A stretch of 9,886 bases of DNA. It comes from an uncultured Ruminococcus sp. (GTDB lineage Bacteria > Bacillota > Clostridia > Oscillospirales > Ruminococcaceae). The number at the start of each line of letters is the position of its first letter. The first letter of the stretch is position 1. The position numbers and the translations under genes are program-made. The DNA lies in contig CAMWJT010000032.1 of the NCBI GenBank assembly GCA_947174625.1, positions 1 through 9,886 on the forward strand, in the 5' to 3' direction. This document shows, one piece after another, positions 1 through 7,020 of the stretch. The notes beneath the pieces were generated by a model. That model did no database searches. It was not told the origin of the DNA and saw nothing but the letters and a program-made list of their open reading frames with translations.

Positions 1-160
1 CAAAATTTCCATGCGTTCCGCAAAAGATGTCAATGTCTCGGCGATCTGCCAGGGATTCGGTGGCGGTGGTCATATCAAAGCTGCCGGCTGTCTGCTTCGT
101 GGAACTCGTGCAGAAGTGACAGAAAAATTAATTCATGCCGTGGAGCAAGCATTATTATGA
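1..160 (+). CDS. nrnA: DHH/DHHA1-family phosphoesterase (NrnA/RecJ-like), C-terminal fragment
   Basis: This is the last 52 codons of a gene that begins outside the window; the reading frame starts at base 2 and stops with TGA at 158-160. The translation contains FGGGGHIKAAG, the glycine-rich substrate-binding motif of DHHA1 domains. These form the C-terminal lobe of cytosolic nanoRNases such as NrnA, which degrade short oligoribonucleotides and also dephosphorylate pAp. The DHH catalytic half is not visible, so NrnA versus another DHH phosphodiesterase cannot be settled here. The position directly before truB and ribF favours NrnA, because that order is common in Firmicutes. The stop codon overlaps the truB start as ATGA, so the two are probably translationally coupled. 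Confidence 0.85.
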   Translation, partial: KISMRSAKDVNVSAICQGFGGGGHIKAAGCLLRGTRAEVTEKLIHAVEQALL

Positions 161-1107
161 TGAATAATAATAAAAATAATAATTATAATGGCATTCTTTG
201 TATTGACAAGCCTGCCGGATTCACGTCTTTTGACGTGATTGCAAAGCTTCGGGGGATTTTAAAAATGCGCCGTCTGGGACATGCCGGAACGCTTGACCCG
301 ATGGCAACCGGTGTATTGCCTGTATTTGTGGGTTATGCAACAAAAGCCTGCCATATCCTTCCGGATGAGAGCAAGACGTATCTTGCCGGATTCCAGTTAG
401 GACAAGTCAGCGATACGCAGGACATCACTGGGACAATTCTGGAAACGCATGATTTTACAGGCATTACAAAACAAGATGTTCTGAAAGCTGTTCCCAGTGG
501 CGAAATTATGCAGATTCCTCCCATGTATTCGGCTGTGTCTGTGAATGGCAAACGGCTCTATGAATTAGCACGGCAGGGCAAGGAAATTGATCGTCCGGCA
601 AGAGCCGTCTCCGTGGAGATTCTCTCTTTTCCGGATTTTGATGCCGTTTCTGGGACTGGCATACTGGAAATTCATTGCAGTAAGGGGACTTATGTCCGGA
701 CAATCCTGCATGACATGGGGCAGAATCTGGGGTGTGGTGCGGTGATGACATCTCTGAGACGGACAACTGCCGCCGGATTTTCTCTGCGTGATTGTCATAC
801 ACTGGAAGAAATCCAGGAATGTGCCAATCAAAATAGGATAAATCAAAGGATTATCCCGATTGAAAAAGCATTCAGCGCCTTGCCTGTCATAAATTTAAAT
901 GAAAAACAGACAAAACTTTATCGCAATGGGGTAAAATTAAGTCTGACAGAACTTGACATCCCAGAATCTGAAAACTTAGCATCCAAACAATATGCCGTCT
1001 ATGGAACAATCCCCGGCGGATTTCTGGGGATTGCCATGACAGATCCGGAACTGCATTGTCTGCGAGTGTTCCGGAATCTCTGTCCGCCGGATGAGGTGCA
1101 GTCATGA
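157..1107 (+). CDS. truB: tRNA pseudouridine(55) synthase TruB
   Basis: The 316-residue product converts uridine-55 of the tRNA T-arm to pseudouridine. The TruB signature is clear: the LCIDKPAGFTSFDVI segment near residues 14-28, then GHAGTLDPMATGVLPV at 41-56 with the catalytic aspartate at residue 47. Motifs typical of the fold follow (MYSAVSVNGKRLYELARQG and CSKGTYVRTILHDMG). The length fits the family. The start at 157 is chosen because GGAG at 142-145 lies 11 bases upstream; a second in-frame ATG at 160 is possible. An odd feature is the N-terminal extension MMNNNKNNNYN, about 10 residues before the usual beginning of the family, encoded by AAT/AAA repeats. The gene overlaps the upstream phosphoesterase and the downstream ribF by ATGA at both ends. 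Confidence 0.97.
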   Translation: MMNNNKNNNYNGILCIDKPAGFTSFDVIAKLRGILKMRRLGHAGTLDPMATGVLPVFVGYATKACHILPDESKTYLAGFQLGQVSDTQDITGTILETHDFTGITKQDVLKAVPSGEIMQIPPMYSAVSVNGKRLYELARQGKEIDRPARAVSVEILSFPDFDAVSGTGILEIHCSKGTYVRTILHDMGQNLGCGAVMTSLRRTTAAGFSLRDCHTLEEIQECANQNRINQRIIPIEKAFSALPVINLNEKQTKLYRNGVKLSLTELDIPESENLASKQYAVYGTIPGGFLGIAMTDPELHCLRVFRNLCPPDEVQS

Positions 1108-1988
1108 ATGATTTAAAAAATTCTGTAAAAAGCTCTGTCGCATTGGGATTATTTGACGGCATCCATCTGGGGCATAGAGCCGTCCTGGCGCAAGCGATAC
1201 AATCCGCAGATTGCAATCAGCTCCAACGGATTGTATTTACATTCCCGGCAGAAACGGCAATCCGGAAACAGACCGGCGGTTTTCTTTATTCTTCACAAGT
1301 CCGTGATCAGATACTCACACAAGATTTTGGATTTTCCGTGTATTGCGAAAATTTTGAAAAAATCCGGGATCTGTCCGGGGAAGAATTTGTCAGACAGATT
1401 CTCTGTGAGAAACTGCATGCCGGATGCGTGACATGCGGTGAAAATTTCCGTTTCGGAAAGAATGCCGTCTGTGATGCTGGGGATCTTCTGAAACTGGGCA
1501 AGCAAGCCGGATTTGCTGTCAATATTGTCAAAAATTTATATTTTCATGATTTTATCATCTCTTCGTCAGAAATCCGAAGATTATTAGCATCCGGCGATCT
1601 GGAAACTGCCAATCAGTTCTTAGGCGATCCTTATCAGATCTGTGAAGTTGTCCGGCATGGCGCACAACTCGGAAGAACCATCGGCTTCCCGACGGTGAAT
1701 CAGGTGTTCCGGGAAGATCAGTTAATCCCGGCATTTGGTGTGTATCGTTCCCGGACGATTCTCCCGGACGGCAGAGCATTCCCCTCACTGACGAACATCG
1801 GGAAGAAGCCAACTGTGAATTACCAGGGTCTGCCACTGGCTGAGACGTATCTACTGGGATTTTCCGGGGATCTGTACGGCATGGTACTGCAAGTGAAATT
1901 ATTAAAATTGATCCGACCGGAACAAAAATTTGATTCTATCCAGGCACTGACAGCGCAGATGCGGAAAGATCTGGAATTTATAAATTAA
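1104..1988 (+). CDS. ribF: bifunctional riboflavin kinase / FAD synthetase RibF
   Basis: The 294-residue enzyme phosphorylates riboflavin to FMN and adenylylates FMN to FAD in the cytosol. The N-terminal nucleotidyltransferase half shows GLFDGIHLGH (15-24), GENFRFG (112-118) and ISSSEIR (152-158). The C-terminal flavokinase half shows GRTIGFPTVNQ (190-200), FGVYRS (211-216), NIGKKPTVN (231-239) and AETYLLGFSGDLYG (246-259). The usual PHP segment after the first strand is absent; the matching stretch reads FTFPAE (45-50). Other nucleotidyltransferase motifs are intact, so the enzyme is probably active, but FAD synthetase activity is less certain than kinase activity. The ATG overlaps the truB stop and is preceded by GAGG at 1093-1096. 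No FMN riboswitch precedes the gene, which fits a housekeeping operon. Confidence 0.95.
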   Translation: MNDLKNSVKSSVALGLFDGIHLGHRAVLAQAIQSADCNQLQRIVFTFPAETAIRKQTGGFLYSSQVRDQILTQDFGFSVYCENFEKIRDLSGEEFVRQILCEKLHAGCVTCGENFRFGKNAVCDAGDLLKLGKQAGFAVNIVKNLYFHDFIISSSEIRRLLASGDLETANQFLGDPYQICEVVRHGAQLGRTIGFPTVNQVFREDQLIPAFGVYRSRTILPDGRAFPSLTNIGKKPTVNYQGLPLAETYLLGFSGDLYGMVLQVKLLKLIRPEQKFDSIQALTAQMRKDLEFIN

Positions 1989-2097
1989 TTATTTTATTTA
2001 AATTAATATTCCGGTTCTTGTCACATGCCTGACACAAAATAAAATTATAATAAAATCAATAATTTAATTTCTTAATCTTAAGGAAGTGATTCAGTCC
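1989..2097 (+). promoter_or_regulatory. AT-rich intergenic region with a dyad and possible promoter for the ABC operon
   Basis: This 109-bp gap separates ribF from the ABC operon. It holds a dyad TGTCA-N6-TGACA (2019-2023 and 2030-2034), possibly an operator or weak hairpin, and a consensus-like TATAAT at 2046-2051. The best -35-like match, TTGTCA at 2018-2023, lies 22 bases from TATAAT. That spacing is too long for a standard sigma-A promoter, so the promoter call is weak. AAATTAAT occurs twice (1982-1989 and 2000-2007). There is no GC-rich terminator after ribF, so read-through from the truB-ribF operon is possible. Confidence 0.35.
2080..2090 (+). promoter_or_regulatory. Extended Shine-Dalgarno sequence fixing the ABC ATPase start
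   Basis: AAGGAAGTGAT matches the complement of the 16S rRNA tail (AAGGAGGTGAT) at 10 of 11 bases. It ends 7 bases before ATG at 2098. An in-frame GTG at 2086 lies inside this element, so it is part of the ribosome binding site rather than a start codon. Confidence 0.8.
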
Positions 2098-3057
2098 ATG
2101 ATTGAAGTCAGAAATCTGACAAAACATTACGGCGACAAAAAAGCCGTCAATGACATCAGTTTCACGGTCAATGACGGCGAAATTCTCGGATTCCTGGGAC
2201 CGAACGGTGCAGGAAAATCCACAACGATGAACATGCTCACCGGTTATATCTCTTCTACATCCGGTCAGGCTCTCATCAACGGTGTGGATATTCTGGAAGA
2301 TCCCATTAAAGCAAAGTCTTATATCGGCTATCTGCCGGAAATTCCTCCCTTGTATGTCGACATGACAGTGCATGCTTATCTGAATTTTATATTTGATCTC
2401 AAAAAATGTAAACTTCCCCGACGTTCGCATCTCAAAGACGTTATGACACTGTGCAAGGTCATTGATGTCAAAGACAGGCTGATCCGCAATCTGTCCAAAG
2501 GTTACAAACAGCGTGTGGGACTGGCACAAGCGCTGATTAATAATCCCCCCGTCCTGATCCTGGATGAACCGACGGTCGGACTTGACCCCAAACAGATTAT
2601 TGAAATCCGGACATTGATCAAAAGACTGGGCAAAAATCATACTGTCATTTTATCCTCACATATTCTGTCCGAAATCCAGGCTGTCTGCGACCGGGTGATT
2701 ATTATCAATCATGGTGTCGTTGCGGCGGATGATACGGCAACGAATCTGTCAGACAAAGTCAGCACGGATCACAGGATCATTGCCCGGATTGATGGTCCGA
2801 AAGCCGAAGTGCTCCAGGCAATCCGGACAATTGACGGATTGAAATACGTCCGTGCCGATATGGAACGTGAAAAAAATATCTATGATTTTGAGATCGAAGC
2901 AGAACCAGGGATTGACATCCGCCGGGATATTAACCAGATCACAAGAGAACACGGCTGGGATATTTTATTACTAAAAACAATGGAAATGACGCTGGAAGAC
3001 ATCTTTCTTAAAATTACAATGGGTGAAGGCATCCGGCAGGAAGGAGCTGACAAATAA
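2098..3057 (+). CDS. ABC transporter ATP-binding protein, GldA-like
   Basis: This 319-residue cytosolic ATPase would energise the permease encoded next to it. It has Walker A GPNGAGKST (34-42), signature LSKGY (132-136), Walker B VLILDEP (152-158) with catalytic Glu157, a D-loop GLDP, and the switch histidine His188 in SSHILSE. The Q-loop position reads LPEIPPLY with Glu81 in place of glutamine, and the signature is LSKGY instead of LSGGQ; both are usual, from memory, in the GldA/NosF-type branch of ABC-2 ATPases. About 100 residues after the nucleotide-binding domain form a C-terminal extension of the kind seen in this branch. The start is ATG 2098, set by the extended Shine-Dalgarno at 2080-2090. 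The stop overlaps the permease start by one base (TAATG). The transported substrate is unknown. Confidence 0.93.
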   Translation: MIEVRNLTKHYGDKKAVNDISFTVNDGEILGFLGPNGAGKSTTMNMLTGYISSTSGQALINGVDILEDPIKAKSYIGYLPEIPPLYVDMTVHAYLNFIFDLKKCKLPRRSHLKDVMTLCKVIDVKDRLIRNLSKGYKQRVGLAQALINNPPVLILDEPTVGLDPKQIIEIRTLIKRLGKNHTVILSSHILSEIQAVCDRVIIINHGVVAADDTATNLSDKVSTDHRIIARIDGPKAEVLQAIRTIDGLKYVRADMEREKNIYDFEIEAEPGIDIRRDINQITREHGWDILLLKTMEMTLEDIFLKITMGEGIRQEGADK

Positions 3058-3761
3058 TGGGCGCAATTTACAGAAGAGAAATCGGTGCTTTTTTTTCATC
3101 CAGTATTGCTTATATTTTCTTAGCAGTATTTTATATCTTTGCAGGATTGTTCTTTACACTGGATAATATTGCAGTCGGCTCAACCAATCTGTCCGGTGTA
3201 TTCTCCACGCTGTTTTTTATCAGTATTTTTTTAATCCCCATTCTGACAATGCGTCTGTTCAGTGAAGAAAAAAAACAGCGAACTGAACAGGGTTTATTAA
3301 CTGCACCGGTGTCACTGACCGGGATTGTCCTGGGCAAATATTTTGCGGCATTGACAGTCTTTACGATTGCAGTCAGCATTATTTTTGTCTATGGCTTTAT
3401 CCTGAGCCTGTACGGCACAGTGGCATGGATGACAGTGCTTGCGAATTATCTGGCAATTTTATTAGTCGGGTCGGCATTTATTGCAATTGGCTTGTTTGTT
3501 TCTTCTCTGACGGAAAATCAGCTTGTTGCGGCAATCGGCGGTATTGTCTGTCTTGGTATTTTATTTTTAATTGACATTATTGCTTCGTTCGTCAAGATTG
3601 ACTGGTTGCAGAATATTTTATATGACCTGTCGTTCTATACAAGATATTATGAATTCACCTGCGGTATTTTCAATCTCTCCAGTGTAGTATTTTATCTGAG
3701 TACAGCAATTTTATTTAATTTCTTCACTGTGAGAATCTTTGAAAAGCGCCGTTGGAGCTGA
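3057..3761 (+). CDS. ABC-2 type permease, GldF-like
   Basis: This 234-residue integral membrane protein is the transmembrane partner of the upstream ATPase. Hydrophobic stretches suggest six helices, near residues 15-36, 48-68, 95-118, 124-148, 156-178 and 206-226. Between helices 2 and 3 lies RLFSEEKKQRTEQGLLTAPVS (66-86), the cytosolic segment characteristic of ABC-2 permeases of the GldF/NosY type that contacts the ATPase. The charged C-terminal tail (FEKRRWS) fits a cytosolic end. The start is supported by AGGAAGGAG at about 3038-3046 and by the one-base overlap with the preceding stop. Only one permease is present, so a homodimer is expected. Family membership is secure at the ABC-2 level; the GldF likeness rests on context and motif. 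Confidence 0.9.
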   Translation: MGAIYRREIGAFFSSSIAYIFLAVFYIFAGLFFTLDNIAVGSTNLSGVFSTLFFISIFLIPILTMRLFSEEKKQRTEQGLLTAPVSLTGIVLGKYFAALTVFTIAVSIIFVYGFILSLYGTVAWMTVLANYLAILLVGSAFIAIGLFVSSLTENQLVAAIGGIVCLGILFLIDIIASFVKIDWLQNILYDLSFYTRYYEFTCGIFNLSSVVFYLSTAILFNFFTVRIFEKRRWS

Positions 3762-3773
3762 GGAGGTGCAAAA

Positions 3774-5333
3774 ATGGCTGACAATCAAAAAAAATCCGGG
3801 AAATCCAGAAAATTAAAATATGGCGCTGTCGCTACGGCGATCACCTGCACTGTTACGGCAGTGATTATTATTTTAAATATTCTTGTGAGTGTTCTCGTGG
3901 AAAAATATCCGCTGAAATTAGACCTGACAGAAGATGCCAAATTTGAAATCTCCCAGGAAAGCATGGATTATTTAAAAGATTTAAATCAGGAAGTCAATTT
4001 TACAGTGTTCATGAGTGAAAGCAATTTTCAGAGCAGTAACGAAATGATGAAAATGATTCATGAGATTCTGGCTCGTTATGCACAGTATTCTGATAAAATT
4101 CATGTGAGTTACGTTGATCCGACAACCAATCCGGATGTTGTCAATCTCTATCAGGCAAACTATACCGGTACGCTGACAGAAGGCGATATTGTTATCTCAG
4201 ATGCGACGGCCAATTCTAAAATGCGTGTTGTGAATATCGGCAATTTATTTTCTTATGATCAGCAGAAATATTATCGTTATTATTACTACGGCACGGGAAC
4301 ACTGGAAGACTGCGTTACCGGATTCCAGGGAGAACAGAATCTGACTTCTGCCCTGATGTATGTCACAGATGCAGACCCGGTTACGGTCGGTGTTCTTACA
4401 ACGGCAAACGGACAACCGTTATTCAATACCCGGTATCATACCAATTCTTTGAATGCGCTTACACAAACATTATTTAAAAACGGCTATGACATGCAGGCAA
4501 TTGATCTGTACACGGATACGATTGATCCGGAAGCTTATGACATGCTGATTCTGCCTGCACCTGTGAATGATCTCACAGCGAACGGCATTGAGAGTTTATC
4601 TGCATTTTTATATAACAACGGCGATTATAACCGGAATCTGATCTATATCGCTGACTTTACCCAGTCTGATACACCCAATCTGGATGAATTTCTTGAGACA
4701 TGGGGCATTCAGGTAACCAAAAATATCGCCGTGGAAAGTGATGCCAATAATGCACAGCAAGTCGCTCTGTCGATCAGCACCGGCGCAATGGCTGTCCCGG
4801 TTGCAACGATTGCAGATGAAAAATCCGGCACAAGTCTTGTCAATACATCCCTGCCGGTTGCAGCTCCGTTATGCCGGACGATCAATTTATTATGGGAATC
4901 CAAATCCAGCGGTATCACGTCCGTATTACTGAAAACTTCTGATTCTGTGTATTTAAATCAGATGAATGCAGAATCCGAATCCAAAAGCAAAGAACCTGTC
5001 GGCGCACAAAATATTATGGTATGTTCCAGTCGCCGGAATATCGAGAATAACATCACACATGAAAGCAACCTGCTTGTCATGGGTTCTATGTTATTATCCG
5101 ATTCCAATCTGATGCAGGATGCGTCTTATAATAATGCTTCTTATCTGGTATCGGCTGCAAACATGATTTCCGGCAAGGGAAGCAATCTTGTGATTGCGTC
5201 CAAAGAACTGACCAACGAAACAATTACGATTACAACAACCGGCATGCGTGTGATCTATGTTGTGATTTTCATGATTCCTTCTGTCGTGGCAGCTGTTGGC
5301 GTGTGGGTATTCCTGAGGAGACGAAACAAATGA
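3774..5333 (+). CDS. GldG-like ABC auxiliary protein, membrane anchored at both ends
   Basis: The 519-residue protein has a short basic cytosolic N-terminus, a transmembrane helix at about 18-42, a large extracytoplasmic region, and a second helix near the C-terminus (about 493-513) ending in the basic tail RRRNK. Right after helix 1 comes KYPLKLDLTEDAKFEIS (44-60), the opening typical of GldG-type ABC auxiliary domains, followed by a region resembling their thioredoxin-like part. A tyrosine-rich run QQKYYRYYYYG and the segment GEQNLTSALMYV also fit this family as I remember it. AGGAGGTG at 3761-3768 gives an excellent ribosome binding site for ATG 3774. In gliding Bacteroidetes GldG works with GldA and GldF; in Firmicutes its role is not known. 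The protein probably forms the extracellular part of the complex. Confidence 0.85.
   Translation: MADNQKKSGKSRKLKYGAVATAITCTVTAVIIILNILVSVLVEKYPLKLDLTEDAKFEISQESMDYLKDLNQEVNFTVFMSESNFQSSNEMMKMIHEILARYAQYSDKIHVSYVDPTTNPDVVNLYQANYTGTLTEGDIVISDATANSKMRVVNIGNLFSYDQQKYYRYYYYGTGTLEDCVTGFQGEQNLTSALMYVTDADPVTVGVLTTANGQPLFNTRYHTNSLNALTQTLFKNGYDMQAIDLYTDTIDPEAYDMLILPAPVNDLTANGIESLSAFLYNNGDYNRNLIYIADFTQSDTPNLDEFLETWGIQVTKNIAVESDANNAQQVALSISTGAMAVPVATIADEKSGTSLVNTSLPVAAPLCRTINLLWESKSSGITSVLLKTSDSVYLNQMNAESESKSKEPVGAQNIMVCSSRRNIENNITHESNLLVMGSMLLSDSNLMQDASYNNASYLVSAANMISGKGSNLVIASKELTNETITITTTGMRVIYVVIFMIPSVVAAVGVWVFLRRRNK
5315..5320 (+). promoter_or_regulatory. Ribosome binding site fixing the DUF4340 gene start
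   Basis: GAGGAG lies 9 bases before ATG 5330, inside the end of the GldG-like gene. It supports 5330 over an in-frame GTG at 5303, which has no comparable site. The chosen ATG overlaps the upstream stop as ATGA. Confidence 0.75.
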
Positions 5334-6970
5334 GTGAGATGCAAGAAAAAAATCAGGAACAGCCGGTTTATATCGCCGAGAACGAAACAACAGATGCTGG
5401 CATGGATACGTTCTTTGCAGATTCTCCCGTTTCTGCAAATCAGAATACCGGAACAGAAAAACAGGGCATGTCCCGGAATATGAAATCCCTGATTGCCGGG
5501 GTGCTTGCCCTGGTAATCCTGGGAGCTGCACTGACAATTATTCTGTTACTTGGCAAACAGCAGGAAGATGCTCAGCCGATTGATACGGATTCTCTTGCAG
5601 AAGCCCTACTGGATGACGAAGATAAAGCCGTCCTAGTGAATCCCGAAAAATCAGAGGATCTCCAGACAATTGAGATCTCTAATTCCGGAAATTCTGAAAA
5701 ATTCAAAGTTTATCTCCAGACACCTGCAACAGATGAATCCAAGGCAATCTATACAATCGAGGGTCTGGAAGATGTGAATCTTGATACAGGGCTGATTTCT
5801 ACTCTGGTCAATAACGCAAGCGAATTATCTGCGAATTCTCTCGTGACGGAAAATATCCCGGATTCTGAATTATCTAAATACGGACTGGATCAACCGTTTG
5901 CCAGCGTTGTCATGCACTACGCTGACGGCACGGATTTTGCATTCTCCGTCGGGAATCCGTCTCCAATGGATAATTCTGCGACTTACTGTTTGATGAATCA
6001 AAATTTGTATCTTGTCAAGACTTCGCTCATGGCAAATTATCAGAAAGCAAGCACCTCTTTTGTGTCCAGTACCATCCTGGAAAATCCCGGCGAGGAAAAT
6101 CAGCCAATTGTCAGATCACTCCGGATTACAAGGCAAAATCTGGATTATGATATTCTCCTGGAATATGACGAAGAAACCGCCTCGGATGATACAGTCGGCG
6201 GAACGGCATCCAAGCACCGGATGACAGAACCTGTCCCGGTATTTTTGAACGTCGAAAAATCTTCTGATATTATCAATGGCATGTTCGGACTGTCTGCCGT
6301 GGAAGTTGCACAGATTCATCCGTCAGAAAGCGATCTGACCCGTGCCGGCATGGATGATCCGTTCTGTACCGTCACAATGCAATGTGATGACGGCAATCAA
6401 TATAATCTGCATTTCGGAAAATCCTACACAACCGAGAACGGCACAGAAGCTTATTATGCGTACCTGGAAGGTGTGAATCTGCTCTACGGTGTTTCAGAAA
6501 CCCGTGCTGTCTGGACTTCTGTGATGCCGGGTGATATTCACTCCGCCAATATCTTTAATACGTATGTGTGGGACATTGCCGATCTGGACATTGTGACGGA
6601 TTCCCAGGAACTGCATTTCTCCGGAACTGGTACGGAAGCATCTGATTACACTGTCACAAAGAACAGTGAACCATGCGACACAGAACGTTTCCGGTTACTC
6701 TATAGATTTTTACTGAATATCTATGGCGATGAACTGTTCTTTGAAACGGATCTGCCTGCCGGTGATCCGGATGTAGAAATCAAACTCCGGACACAGGACG
6801 GCAAGGAAGATTACAAAGTCACATTCTATCAGACCAGTGATCTGAACGGGATCATTGCATTTAACGACATTCCGACTTATAAAATCCGGTCATCCTGCAT
6901 GGACACAATCCGGCATAATCTGGAGATTTTTGACAATCCCGACGAAGATTTTATTCTGACATGGCAATAA
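5330..6970 (+). CDS. DUF4340 domain protein, membrane anchored, partner of the Gld-like ABC system
   Basis: The 546-residue protein has a polar 50-residue cytosolic N-terminus, one transmembrane helix at about 53-74, and a long acidic region expected outside the membrane. Two related units can be seen: LSKYGLDQPFASVVMHYADG (181-200) running to FSVGN, and LTRAGMDDPFCTVTMQCDDG (336-355) running to LHFGK. Each is followed by a Tyr-containing strand (ATYCLMNQNLYLV, EAYYAYLEGVNLLYGV). This repeated pattern fits DUF4340, a domain often encoded beside GldG-like genes. A weaker third segment occurs near 476-500. No catalytic motif is visible, so a structural or substrate-handling role at the cell surface is an inference. 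Translation is probably coupled to the GldG-like gene through the ATGA overlap. Confidence 0.82.
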   Translation: MSEMQEKNQEQPVYIAENETTDAGMDTFFADSPVSANQNTGTEKQGMSRNMKSLIAGVLALVILGAALTIILLLGKQQEDAQPIDTDSLAEALLDDEDKAVLVNPEKSEDLQTIEISNSGNSEKFKVYLQTPATDESKAIYTIEGLEDVNLDTGLISTLVNNASELSANSLVTENIPDSELSKYGLDQPFASVVMHYADGTDFAFSVGNPSPMDNSATYCLMNQNLYLVKTSLMANYQKASTSFVSSTILENPGEENQPIVRSLRITRQNLDYDILLEYDEETASDDTVGGTASKHRMTEPVPVFLNVEKSSDIINGMFGLSAVEVAQIHPSESDLTRAGMDDPFCTVTMQCDDGNQYNLHFGKSYTTENGTEAYYAYLEGVNLLYGVSETRAVWTSVMPGDIHSANIFNTYVWDIADLDIVTDSQELHFSGTGTEASDYTVTKNSEPCDTERFRLLYRFLLNIYGDELFFETDLPAGDPDVEIKLRTQDGKEDYKVTFYQTSDLNGIIAFNDIPTYKIRSSCMDTIRHNLEIFDNPDEDFILTWQ

Positions 6971-6992
6971 AATTTAAATTTATTTAAATTTT
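6969..6992 (+). repeat. All-A/T inverted repeat after the ABC operon
   Basis: AAAATTTAAA (6969-6978) and TTTAAATTTT (6983-6992) are perfect 10-bp inverted arms around a TTTA loop, starting at the stop codon of the DUF4340 gene. The stem has no G or C, so it is a poor intrinsic terminator; it may stabilise the mRNA 3' end or be a by-product of AT-rich spacer composition. The rest of the 50-bp gap holds only the ribosome binding site of the next gene. Confidence 0.6.
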
Positions 6993-7020
6993 AATTTTTA
7001 ATCTGAAAGGAGTTTTTACT

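Noticed and set aside
184..189. TATAAT hexamer inside the start of truB as an internal promoter
   Set aside because: It lies in an A/T-only microsatellite where such matches arise by chance, and no -35-like sequence lies at 16-18 bp upstream.
1081..1140. FMN riboswitch before ribF
   Set aside because: ribF overlaps truB directly, leaving no room for an untranslated aptamer, and no RFN-like conserved segments were seen.
2086..2097. GTG start for the ABC ATPase, adding MIQS
   Set aside because: The GTG lies inside the extended Shine-Dalgarno that serves ATG 2098.
2056..2640. A 194-codon open frame on the - strand opposite the ABC ATPase gene
   Set aside because: It mirrors a gene with all ABC motifs, has no ribosome binding site, and its translation resembles no protein family.
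5303..5329. GTG start for the DUF4340 protein, adding nine residues
   Set aside because: No ribosome binding site before it, whereas ATG 5330 has GAGGAG at 9-base spacing and an ATGA overlap.
6969..6992. All-A/T hairpin as the terminator of the ABC operon
   Set aside because: A stem without any G-C pair is not expected to stop RNA polymerase efficiently; it is kept only as an inverted repeat.
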